NCBI GenBank assembly: GCA_035048495.1
Contig: CM068548.1
Span: 744,001-808,000 of the forward strand
From: Euptelea pleiosperma
Taxonomy: Eukaryota > Streptophyta > Magnoliopsida > Ranunculales > Eupteleaceae
Direction: 5' to 3'
Length of the DNA stretch: 64,000 nt
Position 1 is the first letter of the stretch, and each line of letters begins with the position of its first letter. The notes below the pieces were generated by a model. That model did not search any database. It was not told the DNA's origin and saw nothing but the letters and a program-made list of their open reading frames with translations. Made by a program: the position numbers and the translations under genes. Positions 1 to 11,737 of this stretch are shown piece by piece.

Positions 1-176
1 CAAATTACGAGGTCAGATTGCGAGAAAGTCATTGTTATAGGCTTCGGAATGTAACACACAAACTGAGTCCAATTAGAGACATTGATGCACGGATGGAGCG
101 AACTTCTTCCGACAGTCTCGAATCTTATTCCAACACTTCAAATGTGTTAAAACAATTGTAATTGAAGATATTCAGT

Positions 177-1238
177 CAAATTCTGAGGTCCGGTTGCGAA
201 AAAGTCAGTAAATATAGGCTTACGAATGTAACGCACAAACTGAGTCCAATTAGAGACATTGACGAACGAATGGAGCAAACTTGTTCCGCCTGTCCCGAAT
301 CTTGTTCCAAGACTTCAAATGTGTTGAAACAATAATAATGGAATAGTTTGAGTAAAATTACGAGGTCCGGTTGCGAGAAAGTCACTTGTTATAGGCTTCG
401 GAATGTAACACACAAACTGAGTCCAATTAGAGACATTGACGCACGGATAGAGCAAACTTGTTTTGACAGTCCCGAATCTAATTCCAACACTTCAAATGTG
501 TTAAAACAATTGTAATAGAAGATATTGAGTCAAATTACGAGGTCCGATTACGAAAAAGTCACTAGTTATAAGCCTAGGAATGTAACGCACAAAATGAGTC
601 CAATTAGAGACATTGACGCACGGAAGGAGCGAACTTGTTTCGAATGTCCCGAATCCTGTTTCAAGACTTCAAATGTGTTGAAACAATTGTAATTGAAGAT
701 ATTCAGTCAAATTCTGAGGTCCGGTTGCGAAAAAGTCAGTAATTATAGGCTTACGAATGTAACGCACAAATTGAGTCCAATTAGAGACATTGACGAACGA
801 ATGGAACAAACTTGTTCCGCCTGTCCCAAATCTTGTTCCAAGACTTCAAAAGTGTTGAAACAATAATAATGGAATAGTTTGAGTAAAATTATGAGGTCCG
901 GTTGCGAGAAAGTCACTTGTTATAGGCTTCAGAATGTAACACACAAACTGAGTCCAATTAGAGACATTGACGCACGGATAGAGCAAACCTATTTTGACAG
1001 TCCCGAATCTAATTCCAACACTTCAAATGTGTTAAAACAATTGTAATAGAAGATATTGAGTCAAATTACGAGGTCCGATTACGAAAAAGTCACTAGTTAT
1101 AAGCCTAGGAATGTAACGCACAAAATGAGTCCAATTAGAGACATTGACGCACGGAAGGAGCGAACTTATTTCGAATGTCCCGAATCCTGTTCCAAGACTT
1201 CAAATGTGTTGAAACAATTGTAATGGAAGAGTTTGAGT
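177..1238. repeat. Two tandem copies of a 531-bp satellite trimer
   Basis: Copies 177-707 and 708-1238 each hold the same order of three monomer subtypes: one with TTCTGAGGTCC and CAGTAA(A/T)TATAGGC, one with GTAAAATTA and CACTTGTTATAGG, and one with GATTACGAAAAAGTC and AAGCCTAGG. The same subtype order recurs near 1580-1900 and near 25610-26150. This is a local higher-order repeat. Confidence 0.8.
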
Positions 1239-4200
1239 CAAATTACGAGGTCCGGATGCAAAAACGTAACTAGTTATAGGCTTCGGAATGTAACACACAA
1301 ACTAAGTCCAATTGGAGACATTGACGAACGAATGTAGCAAACTTGTTACGCCTGTCCCGAATCTTATTCCAAGACTTCAAATGTGTTGAAACATTAATGA
1401 TGAAAGAGTTCGAGTGAAATAACGAGGTCCAGTTGCGAGAAAGTCACTAGTTATAGGCTTCGGAATGTAACACACAAACCGTGTCCAATTTGAGACATTG
1501 ATGCACGGATGGAGCAAACATGTTCCGCCTGTCCCAAATCTTGTTCCAGGACTTCAAATGTGTTGAAACAATAATAATGGAATAGTTTGAGTAAAATTAC
1601 GAGGTCCGGTTGCGAGAAAGTCACTTGTTATAGGCTTCAGAATGTAACACACAAACTGAGTCCAATTAGAGACATTGACGCACGGATAGAGCAAACCTGT
1701 TTTGACAGTCCCGAATCTAATTCCAACACTTCAAATGTGTTAAAACAATTGTAATAGAAGATATTGAGTCAAATTACGAGGTCCGATTACGAAAAAGTCA
1801 CTAGTTATAAGCCTAGGAATGTAACGCACAAAATGAGTCCAATTAGAGACATTGACGCACGGAAGGAGCGAACTTGTTTCCAATGTCCCGAATCCTGTTC
1901 CAAGACTTCAAATGTGTTGAAACAATTGTAATGGAAGAGTTTGAGTCAAATTACGAGGTCCGGATGCGAAAACGTAACTAGTTATAGGCTTCGGAATGTA
2001 ACACACAAACTAAGTCCAATTAGAGACATTGACGAATGAATGGAGCAAACTTGTTCCTCCTATCCCGAATCTTGTTCCAAGACTTCAAATGTGTTGAAAC
2101 AATAATAATGATAGAGTTTGAGTAAAATTACGAGGTCCAGTTGCGAGAAAGTCAATTGTTATAGGCTTCGGAATGTAACACACAAACCGTGTCTAATTTG
2201 AGACATCGACGCACGGATGGAGCAAACTTGTTCCGCCTGTCCTGAATCTTCTTCCAACACTTCAAATGTGTTGAAAAAATAATAATGAAATAGTTTGAGT
2301 ACAATTACGAGGTCCGGTTGCGAGAAAGTCACTTGTTATAGGCTTCAGAATGTAACACACAAACTGAGTCCAATTAGAGAGATTGACGCACGGATGGAGC
2401 AAACTTGTTCCGACAGTCCCGAATCTAATTGTAACACTTCAAATGTGTTAAAACAATTGTAAGAGAAGATATTGAGTCAAATTACAAGGTCCGATTGCAA
2501 GAAAGTCACTTGTTATAGGCTTCGGAATGCAACACACAAACTGAGTCCAATTAGAGACATTGACGCACGGATGGAGCAAACTTCTTCCGACAGTGTCGAA
2601 TCTTATTCCAACACATCAAATGTGTTAGAACAATTGTAATAGAAGATATTGAGTCAAATTACGAGGACCGATTGCGAGAAAGTCACTTGTTACAGGCTTC
2701 GGAATGTAACACACAAACTGAGTCCAATTAGAGACATTGATGCACGGATGGACCAAACTTCTTCCGACAGTCCCGAATCTTTTCCAACACATCAAATGTG
2801 TTAGAACAATTGTAATAGAAGATATTGAGTCAAATGACGAGGTCCGATTTCGAGAAAGTCACTTGTTATAGGTTTCGGAATGTAACACACAAACTGAGTC
2901 AAATTAGAAACATTGACGAACGGATGGAACAAACTTCTTTCGATAGTCCCGAATCTTATTCCAACACTTCAAATGTGTTAAAACAATTGTAATAGAAGAT
3001 ATTGAGTCAAATTACGAGGTCCGGTTGCAAGAAAGTCACTTGTTATAGGCTTCGGAATGTAACACACAAACTGAGTCCAATTAGAGACATTGACGCACGG
3101 ATGGAGCAAACTTATTTCGACAGTGCCGAATCTTATTCCAACACATCAAATGTGTTGGAACAATTCTAATAGAAGATATTGAGTCAAATTACGAGGTCCG
3201 GTTGTGAGAAAGTCACTTGTTATAGGCTTCGGAATGTAACACACAAACTGAGTCCAATTAGAGGCATTGACGCACGGATCGAGCAAACTTCTTCCGACCG
3301 TCCCGAATCTTATTCCAACACTTCAAATCTGTTAGAACAATTGTAATAGAAGATATTGAGTCAAATTACGAGGTCCGGTTGCGAGAAAGTCACTTGTTAT
3401 ATGCTTCGGAATGTAACACACAAACTGAGTCCAATTACATACATTGACGCATGGATGGAGCAAACTTCTTCCGACAGTCCCGAATCTTATTCCAACACAT
3501 CAAATGTGTTAGAACAATTGTAATAGAAGATATTGAGTCAAATTACGAGGTCCGGTTGCGAGAAAGTCACTTGTTATAGGCTTCGGAATGTAACACACAA
3601 ACTGAGTCCAATTAGAGGCATTGACGCACGGATGGAGCAAACTTCCTCCGACAGTCCCGAATCTTATTCCAACACTTCAAATGTGTTAGAACTATAGTAA
3701 TAGAAGATATTGAGTCAAATTATGAGGTCCGGTTGCGAGGAAGTCACTTGTTATTGGCTTCGGAATGTAACACACAAACTCAGTCGAATTAGAGGCATTG
3801 ACGCACGGATGGAGCAAACTTCTTCCGACAGTCCCGAATCTTATTCCAACACTTCAAATGTGTAAAAGCAATTGTACTAGAAGTAATTGAGTCAAATTAT
3901 GAGATCCGGTTGCGAAAAAGTCACTAGTTATAAGCTTAGGAATCTAACGCACAAACTGAGTCCAATTAGAGTCATTGACGCACGAAAGTAGCAAACTTCT
4001 TCCGATAGTCCCGAATCTTATTCCGAGACTTCAAATGTGTTGAAACAGTAATAATGAAAGAGTTTGCGTAAAATTATGAGGTCCATTTGCGCGAAAGTCA
4101 CTAGTTATAGGCTTCGGAATGTAACACACAAACCGTGTTCAATTTGAGACATTGACACACGGATGGAGCAAACTTGTTCCGCCTGTCCCGAATCTTGTTC

Positions 4201-4600
4201 CCCCACTTCAAATGCGTTGAAACAATAATAATGGAACAGTTTGAGTCAAATTACGAGGTCCGGTTTCGACAAAGTCACTTGTTATAGGTTTCGGAATGTA
4301 ACACACAAACTGAGTCAAATTAGAAACATTGACGAACGGTTGGAGCAAACTTCTTCTGATAGTCTCGAATCTTATTCCAACACTTCAAATGTGTTAAAAC
4401 AATTGTAATAGAAGATATTGAGTCAAATTACAAGGTCCGGTTGCGAAAAAGTCAGTAACTATAGGCTTAGGAATGTAACACCCAAACTGAGTCCAATTAG
4501 AGGCATTGACGCACGGATAGAGCAAACTTCCTCCGACAGTCCCGAATCTTATTCTAACACTTCAAATATGTTAGAACAATTGTAATAGAAGATATTGAGT

Positions 4601-4828
4601 CAAATTACGAGGTCGGTTGTGAGAAAGTCACTTGTTATAGGCTTCAGAATGTAACACACAAACTCAGTCGAATTAGAGGCATTGACGTATAGGATTCTGA
4701 ATGTAACAAACAAACCGTGTCGAATTTGAGACATTGATGCACGGATGGAGCAAACTTGTTCCGCCTGTCCCAAATCTAGTTCCAACACTTCAAATGTGTT
4801 GAAACAATAATAATGGAAGAGTATGAGT
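4601..4828. repeat. Aberrant satellite monomer of about 228 bp
   Basis: The unit starting at 4601 is about 51 bp longer than the 177-bp norm. After GAGGCATTGACG it jumps back to TATAGGATTCTGAATGTAAC, so the middle of the monomer is present twice in two subtype versions. This is the expected product of out-of-register recombination between two monomers. Confidence 0.75.
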
Positions 4829-7800
4829 AAAATTACGAGGTCCGGTTGCGAGAAAGTCACTGGTTATAGGCTTCGGAATGTAACACACAAACTGAGTCCA
4901 ATTAGAGACATTCACGCACGGATGGAGCAAACTCCTTCCGACAGTCCCAAAAATTATTCCAACACTTCAACTGTGTTAAAATAATTGTAATAGAATTGCA
5001 ATAGAAGATATTGAGTCAAATTACGAGGTCCGGTTGCGTAAAAGTCAGTAATTATAGGCTTACGAATGTAACGCACAAACTGAGTCCAATTAGAGACATG
5101 GACGAACGAATGGAGCAAACTTGTTCCGCCTATCCCGAATCTTGTTCCAAGACTTCAAATGTGTTGAAACAATAATAATGAAAGAGTTTGAGTAAAATTA
5201 CGAGGTCCAGTTGCGAGAAAGTCACTTGTTATAGGCTTCGGAATGTAACACACAAACCGTGTCCAATTTGAGACATTGACGCACGGATGGAGCAAACTTC
5301 TTCCGACAGTCCTGAATCTTATTCCAACACATCAAACAAGTTAGAACAATTGTAATAGAAGATATTCAGTCAAATTACGAGGTCCGGTTGGGAGAAAGTC
5401 ACTTGTTATAGGCTTCAGAATGTAACACACAAACTGAGTCCAATTAGAGACATTGACGCACGGATAGAGCAAACTTGTTCCGACAATCCCAAATCTAATT
5501 TCAACACTTCAAATGTGTTAAAACAATTGTAATAGAAGATATTGAGTCAAATTATCAGGTCCGGTTGCGAAAAAGTCAGTAATTATAGGCTTCGGAATGT
5601 AACACACAAACCGTTTCGAATTTTAGACATTGATGCACGGATGGAGCAAATTTGTTCCGCCTGTCCTGAATCTAGTTCCAACACTTCAAATGTGTTGAAA
5701 CAATAATAATGGAAGAGTTTGAGTAAAATTACGAGGTCCGGTTGTGAGAAAGCCACTTGTTATAGGATTCGGAATGTAACACACAAACTGAGTCCAATTA
5801 GAGACATTGTCGCACGGATGGAGCAAACTCCTTCCGACAGTCCCGAATATTATTCCAAAACTTCAACTGTGTTAAAATAATTGTAATAGAAGATATTGAG
5901 TCAAATTACGAGGTCCGGTTGCGTAAAAGTCAGTAATTATAGGCTTACGAATGTAACGCACAAACTGAGTCCAATTAGAGACATTGACGAACGAATGGAG
6001 CAAACTTTTTCCGCCTGTCCCGAATCTTGTTCCAAGACTTCAAATGTGTTGAAACAATAATAATGAAAGAGTTTGAGTAAAATTCCGAGGTCTAGTTGCG
6101 AGAAAGTCACTTGTTATAGGCTTCGGAATGTAACACTCAAACCGTGTCCAATTTGAGACATTGACGCACGGATGGAGCAAACTTGTTCCGCCTGTCCCGA
6201 ATCTTCTTCCAACACTTCAAATATGTTGAAAAAATAATAATGGAATAGTTTGAGTAAAATTACAAGGTCCGGTTGTGAGAAAGTCACTTGGTATAGGCTT
6301 CGGAATGTAACACACAAACTAAGTCCAATTAGAGACATTCACGTACGGATGGAGCAAACTTGTTCCGACAGTCCCGAATATAATTCCAACACTTCAAATG
6401 TGTTAAAACAATTGTAATTGAAGATATTCAGTCAAATTACGAGGTCCGATTGCGAAAAAGTCACTAGTTATAAGCTTAGGAATGTAACGCACAAACTGAG
6501 TCTAATAAGAGACATTGACGCACGGATGGAGCAAACTTGTTTTGACTGTCCCGAATCTTGTTCCAAGACTTCAAATATGTTGAAACAATTATAATGGAAG
6601 AGTTTGAGTCAAATTACGAGGTACGGTTGCGAGAAAGCACTTGTTATAGGCTTCGGAATGTAACACACAAACTGAGTCCAATTATAGACATTGACGCACG
6701 GATAGAGCAAACTTCTTTCGACAGTCCCGAATCTTATTCCAACACTTGAAATGTGTTAAAATAATTTTAATAGAAGATATTGAGTCAAATTACGAGGACC
6801 GGTAGCAAAAAAGTCAGAAATTATAGGCTTACAAATGTAACACACAAACTGAGTCCAATTAGAGACATTGACGAACGAATCGAGCAAACTTGTTCCGACT
6901 GTCCCGAATCTTGTTCCAACACTTCAAATGTGTTGAAACAATTGTAATGGAAGAATTTGAGTAAAATTACGAGGTCCGGTTGCGAGAAAGTCACTTGTTA
7001 TAGGCTTCGGAATGTAACACACAAACTGAGTCCAATTAGAGGCATTGACGCACGGATGGAGCAAACTTCTTCCGACAGTCCCGAATCTTATTCCAACACT
7101 TCAAATGTGTTAAAACAATTGTAATAGAAGATATTGAGTCAAATTATAAGGTCCGATTGCGAGAAAGACACTTGTTATAGGTTTCGGAATATAACACACA
7201 AACTGAGTCCAATTAGAGGCATTGACCCACGGATGGAGCAAACTGCTTCCGACAGTCCCGAATCTTATTCTAACACTTCAAATGTGTTAAAACAATTGTA
7301 ATTGAAGATATTCAATCAAATTACGAGGTCCGGTTGCGAAAAAGTCACTAGTTATAAGCTTAAGAATGTAACGCAGAAACTGAGTCTAATAAGAGACATT
7401 GACGCACGGATGGGGCAAACTTGTTTCGACTGTCCCGAATCTTGTTCCAAGACTTCAAATGTCTTGAAACAATTGTAATGGAAGAGTTTGAGTCAAATTA
7501 CGTGGTCCTGTTGTGAGAAAGTCACTTGTTATAGGCTTCGGAATGTAACACACAAACTGAGTCCAATTAGAGACATTGATGCACGGATGGAGCAAACTTG
7601 TTCCGACAGTCCTGAATCTAATTCCAACACTTCAAATGTGTTAAAACAATTATAATAGAAAAAATTGAGGCAAATTACGAGGTCCGATTGCGAAAAAGCC
7701 AGTAATTATAGGCTAATGAATTTAACACACAAACTGAGTCCAATTAGAGACATTGACGAATGAAAGTAGGTTTTTTCAGTCGTTGAGAGAACAACCCTAA

Positions 7801-7838
7801 CTCCAACACATTTTTTTTAATTATCCGAGATTTCCAAC

Positions 7839-8207
7839 CTGTAAAATAGGATATTTGCACAGTGGCTCGTGTCGGATATCGTCCGCACTCGGGGTCAGGG
7901 CAAATAAAGAACAAATTAACGAAAATCTGCTAAAAATGATGGAAGGATGAGAATGGTGAAAATCGAGATTAAAACAAGCTTTTTGTGATTTTTAGAGAGA
8001 GAATCTTCACAATTTAACTAAAACAAGAATGAAAGCATAACAATAGAAATCAACTCATTTGAAAGACTACGAAAATAGGAATAATTGCATTGATCGAATT
8101 GTCTTTACATTGAAATAAAACATGCATACTTCAACTTAATCTAGAAATTAGGAAAATATAAAGAGAGAGAGATAAAAGTAGAGAGAGAAAGTAACCTTAG
8201 GACATAC
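7839..8207 (-). other. Putative LTR-internal intron, element 1
   Basis: On the minus strand GTATGTCC (donor, at 8207) follows CCCCG, and CCTATTTTACAG (acceptor) ends at 7839. A pyrimidine-rich CTCTCT stretch lies between. The same donor-to-acceptor arrangement at the same place near the LTR end occurs in element 2 (29113-29700) and in the mosaic (51909-52382, 53088-53511). Splicing is inferred. Confidence 0.45.
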
Positions 8208-8478
8208 CGGGGTTGTAATGACCCTATTTCTAGCAATATTATAGTAGACTTTTTATAATACTTTGAACATTATATGTATGCCATTTTAAAGGTCTCAACA
8301 ATAGCTTTCTATCGGTATCAAGTTCATCCAAATCGGACGTGCGAGTCAAAAGTTATTGTGTTTAGTTCCGAGCAACATTTTAAGTTTTTATTAAAATTCA
8401 AAAAAAAAGAAAAAAAGACAATTTCCAAAATTTTAGTCCCACATCGGTTAAAAATAAAAAGTTCTGAGTTCTCAACCT

Positions 8479-8487
8479 CTATAAATA
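8479..8487 (+). promoter_or_regulatory. TATA box of the nested LTR
   Basis: CTATAAATA lies about 30 bp downstream of AGTCCCACATCGG, a pairing common in plant LTR promoters. It places the U3/R border near 8515. Confidence 0.6.
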
Positions 8488-8757
8488 GAAGGCCAAGCCT
8501 TAAGAAAATTACATCAATTTGGGTATTTGCATTCTAACCCCTGAGGTAAGAATATTTACAAAAAAGTCCCTCAACTAGAAGAAATTCTAGAAAATTCCCA
8601 GGAATTCCTGAAAATATTCAGGAGGTCCTTTGAAAAGTTTTTTTTTGTGGGGCCTACTGCCTCGAGATACGCGCTACCTCGAGATTCGCATCGTACGAGG
8701 TTCAAAGATTTGGGATTCTAGCGTATTCACTTGTAAGTACATAGTTAATTATTTTAT

Positions 8758-8885
8758 GCCTTTATTTATTTAATTAATTAATTATTTAATTAATTAATTA
8801 TTTAATTAATTATTATTTATTTATTTATTTAATTGATTAGTTATTATTTATTTATTTATTTATTTATAAATATTAATTTTTATTT
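8758..8885. repeat. TTTA/TTAA microsatellite
   Basis: A run of TTTATTTA and TTAATTAA units inside the nested LTR; low-complexity sequence with no coding value. Confidence 0.85.
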
Positions 8886-9366
8886 TTATTTTTTTTGAAA
8901 TAGTAGAAAATTCGCAGAATATTGTAGAAAAATTCTAGAAAATTCTATTATTTTTGAGGAAAATGTCTGAGAATGCTATTCTTGTTATCTGTTAAATTTT
9001 AGCAAGGAAAAATCCTAATTTTTGTATTTTCCACATAAAATGTGTAAATGCATTGATAATTTCTTGTAATCTTAAAAGCATGAAATTATGATAGATGAGG
9101 ACATGCGTAATCTATTTAGTTGGATGAAGTCATGTTCAAATTCATTTAAAATGAGATATATGCGTTTTACATCCGTTTTATGTATTCATTTTCTAAGATA
9201 TTAATAGGGCTTAAATGTTCTTATTTTTAGTTTTAAAATACAAAAATAGGAATGCTATGCATGTAAAGATGTTTCTACAAACATTATTATTTTATGCATA
9301 TAAATACGATTGATGACATGAATAAGAACGTGATTGGGAATGTGGAATATCAGATTAGTTGGAATC

Positions 9367-9523
9367 AGGCGTTGTCTCATTTCTTCGAGACCCCTTGGGG
9401 CTTTAGTCCCCTAAAGCATCAGGCGTTGTCTTATTTCCTTAAGACCCCTTGGGGTTCCAGTCCCCTAAAGAAGAGGCGTTGTCTCATTCATGAGACCCCT
9501 CGGGTATTTATACCTAAAAGAAA
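9367..9523 (+). repeat. Three imperfect 53-54 bp tandem repeats
   Basis: AGGCGTTGTC starts at 9367, 9421 and 9474. Each copy continues with a GAGACCCC(T/C) segment, and the first two with TAGTCCCCTAAAG or CAGTCCCCTAAAG. The repeats lie in the nested LTR, downstream of its TATA box. Confidence 0.8.
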
Positions 9524-10901
9524 ATTAGGGAATCCGGAGAGAGGATACCTAAATGAAACAATTAGTGTGCACATTAGGGAGTTTACTTGTGGACTAGAAG
9601 TGTTGACATCGTACACTAGGACCGATGGAATGTTGGTACGAAATACATCAGAATTGATAGTTTGACTTTATAGAAATGGTCACGGGTATTCCGATAAGAG
9701 AAAGGTTGACTATTATATGAAAAGACTTCATTGTATTCGAAGTTATACGTAAGTAATTGATGGAGAGTTGAGTTTTATCGAATTATATGTGAAATACATT
9801 TGCAAATTGTATTTGTTTTAAAATAAACAAAAGTCGCTGATTTAAGTGGATTTTACGCATGAGGAATGTACTTACTGGGCCCTAGCTCATCGTTTTAAAA
9901 TGTTTTGTTTTCAGGAAAGGATAAGGGGAAGTTGGACTGATGCTTCCAGCATTTCTGTTGATAGACCTGTGCTTTTGACGATGTTATATTTTGTTTAATT
10001 CTTCTATCTTGTAGAAGAATACATGAGTTATGTAGGTCTTTTGACCGTTTAGTAACATGTATTTGGGAGTACGATATATATACAATGTTTTCTTTTGGAT
10101 GGGCATATTACGGTTTTGTTTGAAGTAAGACATCCTCTAACATTATTAATGTGTCAATGAAGTGCGTTTCGTCTTATGAATTGTTTAAACAAAATGAAAA
10201 AAAAATTATCCGGTGTATTTCCGCTGCATCGTGATACCAGTTTTGTTTAACTGTGCGTTTGTATGATTAGATCGCGCCTCAAGATACGAGAAAGGTCGAT
10301 ATGACCTAATATCGGATTTGGGGGCGTGACAGGGGTGGTCGAAATGTGATCGGCCAATTGGATCGGCCAATGATGCATGAGGTTTGGCTCGGATGATCAG
10401 CTGTTGAAGAGATTGGTGATGAGAAAGTTGATCGGAGAAATGTTGCACTCACGCTACACGGCTTGATCGTGGGTTGCATGCGATCACGAAATAGTGGCTG
10501 TCCAAGGAAGGTTGGAGAAGTCCATGGATCCTGGAGTAAATCAAGGTGTTCCACATGGAGGTTGATGGCATGCATGGACTGGGGGGGCGTAGGTGAAGCA
10601 CGTGGCTGCAAGGAGGGTTGAGGCGGTATAGCAGTCCACTGTGTGGACTGTTGTAGGTGGTGACGTGGAAGGATGGAAGACCACACGGTGGTTGTGGTTC
10701 AAGAGGATGGAAGCACCACCTGCTGTACCGCTTGCCCAGTGCAAAGGTAAAAAAAAAGAGACCCTGGTCCGTGAGGGAGGGTGCTGTAAGATGCACCAGT
10801 CAAGGGAGAACGGTGGAGATGGAAGGCGGAGCAAGGAAGGAGGTGCTTGGTGGTGCTGCAACAGGCGGTATTGCAGTCCACGATGGTGTCGAACCTATAG
10901 C

Positions 10902-10945
10902 AGAGAAGAAGAAGAAGAAGAAGAAGAAGAAGAAGAAGAAAGGAA
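10902..10945. repeat. (GAA)n microsatellite in element 1
   Basis: A run of about 13 GAA/AGA units. It is CTT-rich on the LTR sense strand, like the CTT tracts at 48780-48825 and 51338-51400 in the related LTRs. The lysine/glutamate-rich and leucine/serine-rich ORFs across 10641-11474 arise from it and are not genes. Confidence 0.9.
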
Positions 10946-11152
10946 GCAGAAGAGAAAGAAGAAGAAGAGAAGAAGAAGGGAAGAAGAACGGCCGGAAGTT
11001 GCAGGTTCGCCGGAATCCAAACCTTTTGCTCCGTTGGAGATAATAGAGACGGTGCTAGGCGGTGCAATGAATGAGAGGGTTGCTGTTGTGCGACGTGGAG
11101 GAGGAGTGGAGCAGGTACAGGAGCTCACAGAGGCGGAGAGATAGTGCAAGCG

Positions 11153-11179
11153 GCCGGAGTTGCAGGCTGCAACTCCGGC
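11153..11179. repeat. GTTGCAG palindrome, element 1
   Basis: Perfect 13-bp arms (GCCGGAGTTGCAG at 11153-11165 and its reverse complement at 11167-11179) with a 1-base spacer. Related palindromes occur in every Athila-like LTR in this window. Confidence 0.85.
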
Positions 11180-11301
11180 GAAGATGGAGGAGGAAGAAGA
11201 AGAAGAAGATGGAAGAAGAAGAGGAGAAAGAAAGAGCCGAAGACGACGAAAACGTCGGGAGAGTTTTGGGGGAAGGAGAGGAAGAGATTAGAGGGGGATT
11301 A

Positions 11302-11365
11302 GGGTTCGAACGAACCCTTCTCCCTCCTCTTATAAAGCTCCCTATTTCCTTTAATGGAAATAGGG
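11302..11365 (-). promoter_or_regulatory. Core promoter module of element 1 LTR
   Basis: On the minus strand the order is: inverted repeat CCCTATTTCC / GGAAATAGGG (11340-11365, 6-base loop), TATA box CTTTATAAG (11330-11338), then inverted repeat GGGTTCG / CGAACCC (11302-11317, 2-base loop), where transcription would be expected to start. The same order is found at 48650-48713. The TATA box follows the first inverted repeat by only a few bases. Confidence 0.65.
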
Positions 11366-11373
11366 TATTTTTG

Positions 11374-11378
11374 AAAAA

Positions 11379-11421
<43 letters not shown>
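11374..11421. repeat. A9/T39 homopolymer tract
   Basis: Nine A followed by about 39 T on the plus strand (A-rich on the LTR sense strand), just upstream of the promoter module. Equivalent A-rich tracts lie at 48607-48648 and 50726-50790. Confidence 0.9.
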
Positions 11422-11424
<3 letters not shown>

Positions 11425-11686
11425 TAAAAATCTACTTTTCTATGGGGAATCTCCCCAATTAGTGGACCCCCCATTTTTTTTGAAATTTAATTAAAATTCT
11501 TTGGAAATTCACGGGGTCCACTAACTGGTCGGACAGCGGGTCGATGATGATGGGCCCTGCTACTGGCCCACATGGATTTGTGATGTCCATTGTCTCACAA
11601 GATGATGTGACAGATGGTCTGATGGCGATCGGATGGATGGTGACTTGATTGGGACTCAGATTGGTGGATCGACGGATCTAGAGAGA

Positions 11687-11737
11687 TCCAACGGTCCGAT
11701 TGAAGATCCAACGGTCCGATGGAAGATCCAACGGTCA
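11687..11737 (-). promoter_or_regulatory. Three MSA-like motifs at 20-bp spacing, element 1 U3
   Basis: TCCAACGGTCC (11687), TCCAACGGTCC (11707) and TCCAACGGTCA (11727) on the plus strand. The MSA element, bound by MYB3R factors in G2/M-phase plant promoters, has the consensus YCYAACGGYYA. The third copy matches fully; the first two differ only at the last base. They lie upstream of the TATA box in the LTR sense. Function is inferred. Confidence 0.5.

Larger units (their letters stand above)
1..7760. repeat. 177-bp satellite array, block 1
   Basis: A tandem array of about 44 monomers. Monomer starts at 1, 177, 354, 531, 708, 1062 and 1239 give a unit of 176-177 bp. Each monomer opens with CAAATTACGAGGTCCGGTTG, carries GAATGTAACACACAAACTGA about 50 bp in, and closes with a CTTCAAATGTGTT segment followed by an A-rich tail. 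Subtypes differ at linked sites: CACTTGTTATAGGCTTCGG, CAGTAATTATAGGCTTA, CACTAGTTATAAGC(T/C)TAGG, GATGCGAAAACGTAAC, or CCGTGTCCAATTTGAGAC. Open frames on either strand (for example 176-385, 4600-4860, 6558-6749) repeat with the monomer and are not genes. The array runs into the LTR insertion at 7761; its last 5 bases (ACGAA) are the left target-site copy. Confidence 0.97.
8214..10331 (+). mobile_element. Nested solo LTR of a second gypsy-type family
   Basis: This 2118-bp segment begins TGTAATGACCC and ends GGGGGCGTGACA, with perfect GGGGT copies on both sides (8209-8213, 10332-10336) inside element 1. These are typical ends of plant Ty3/gypsy LTRs. AGTCCCACATCGG (8435-8447) followed about 30 bp later by CTATAAATAG looks like a plant LTR promoter and sets the plus orientation. 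A TACTGGGCCCTAGCTCAT block near 9873, followed by TTTTCAGG near 9910, recurs in similar form in the 33088-36713 LTR. No internal region or second LTR is present. The ORF at 9294-9665 lies over the tandem repeat at 9367-9523 and is not supported as a gene. Confidence 0.88.

Noticed and set aside
1..180. Relation to the Arabidopsis 178-bp centromere repeat through a shared CCGGTTGCG string
   Set aside because: A nine-base match recalled from memory is not evidence of homology, and the rest of the monomer looks unlike it.
176..6749. Short ORFs of 60-90 codons throughout the satellite, including near-identical ones at 6558 and 18112
   Set aside because: They recur with the monomer, share repeated peptides such as FHYYCFNTFEVLE in whatever frame stays open, and show no domain. 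The 6558/18112 pair reflects the segmental duplication.
1..7760. CRISPR-like array
   Set aside because: The units are head-to-tail 177-bp monomers with no short repeat/unique spacer alternation, and the context is plant retrotransposon DNA.
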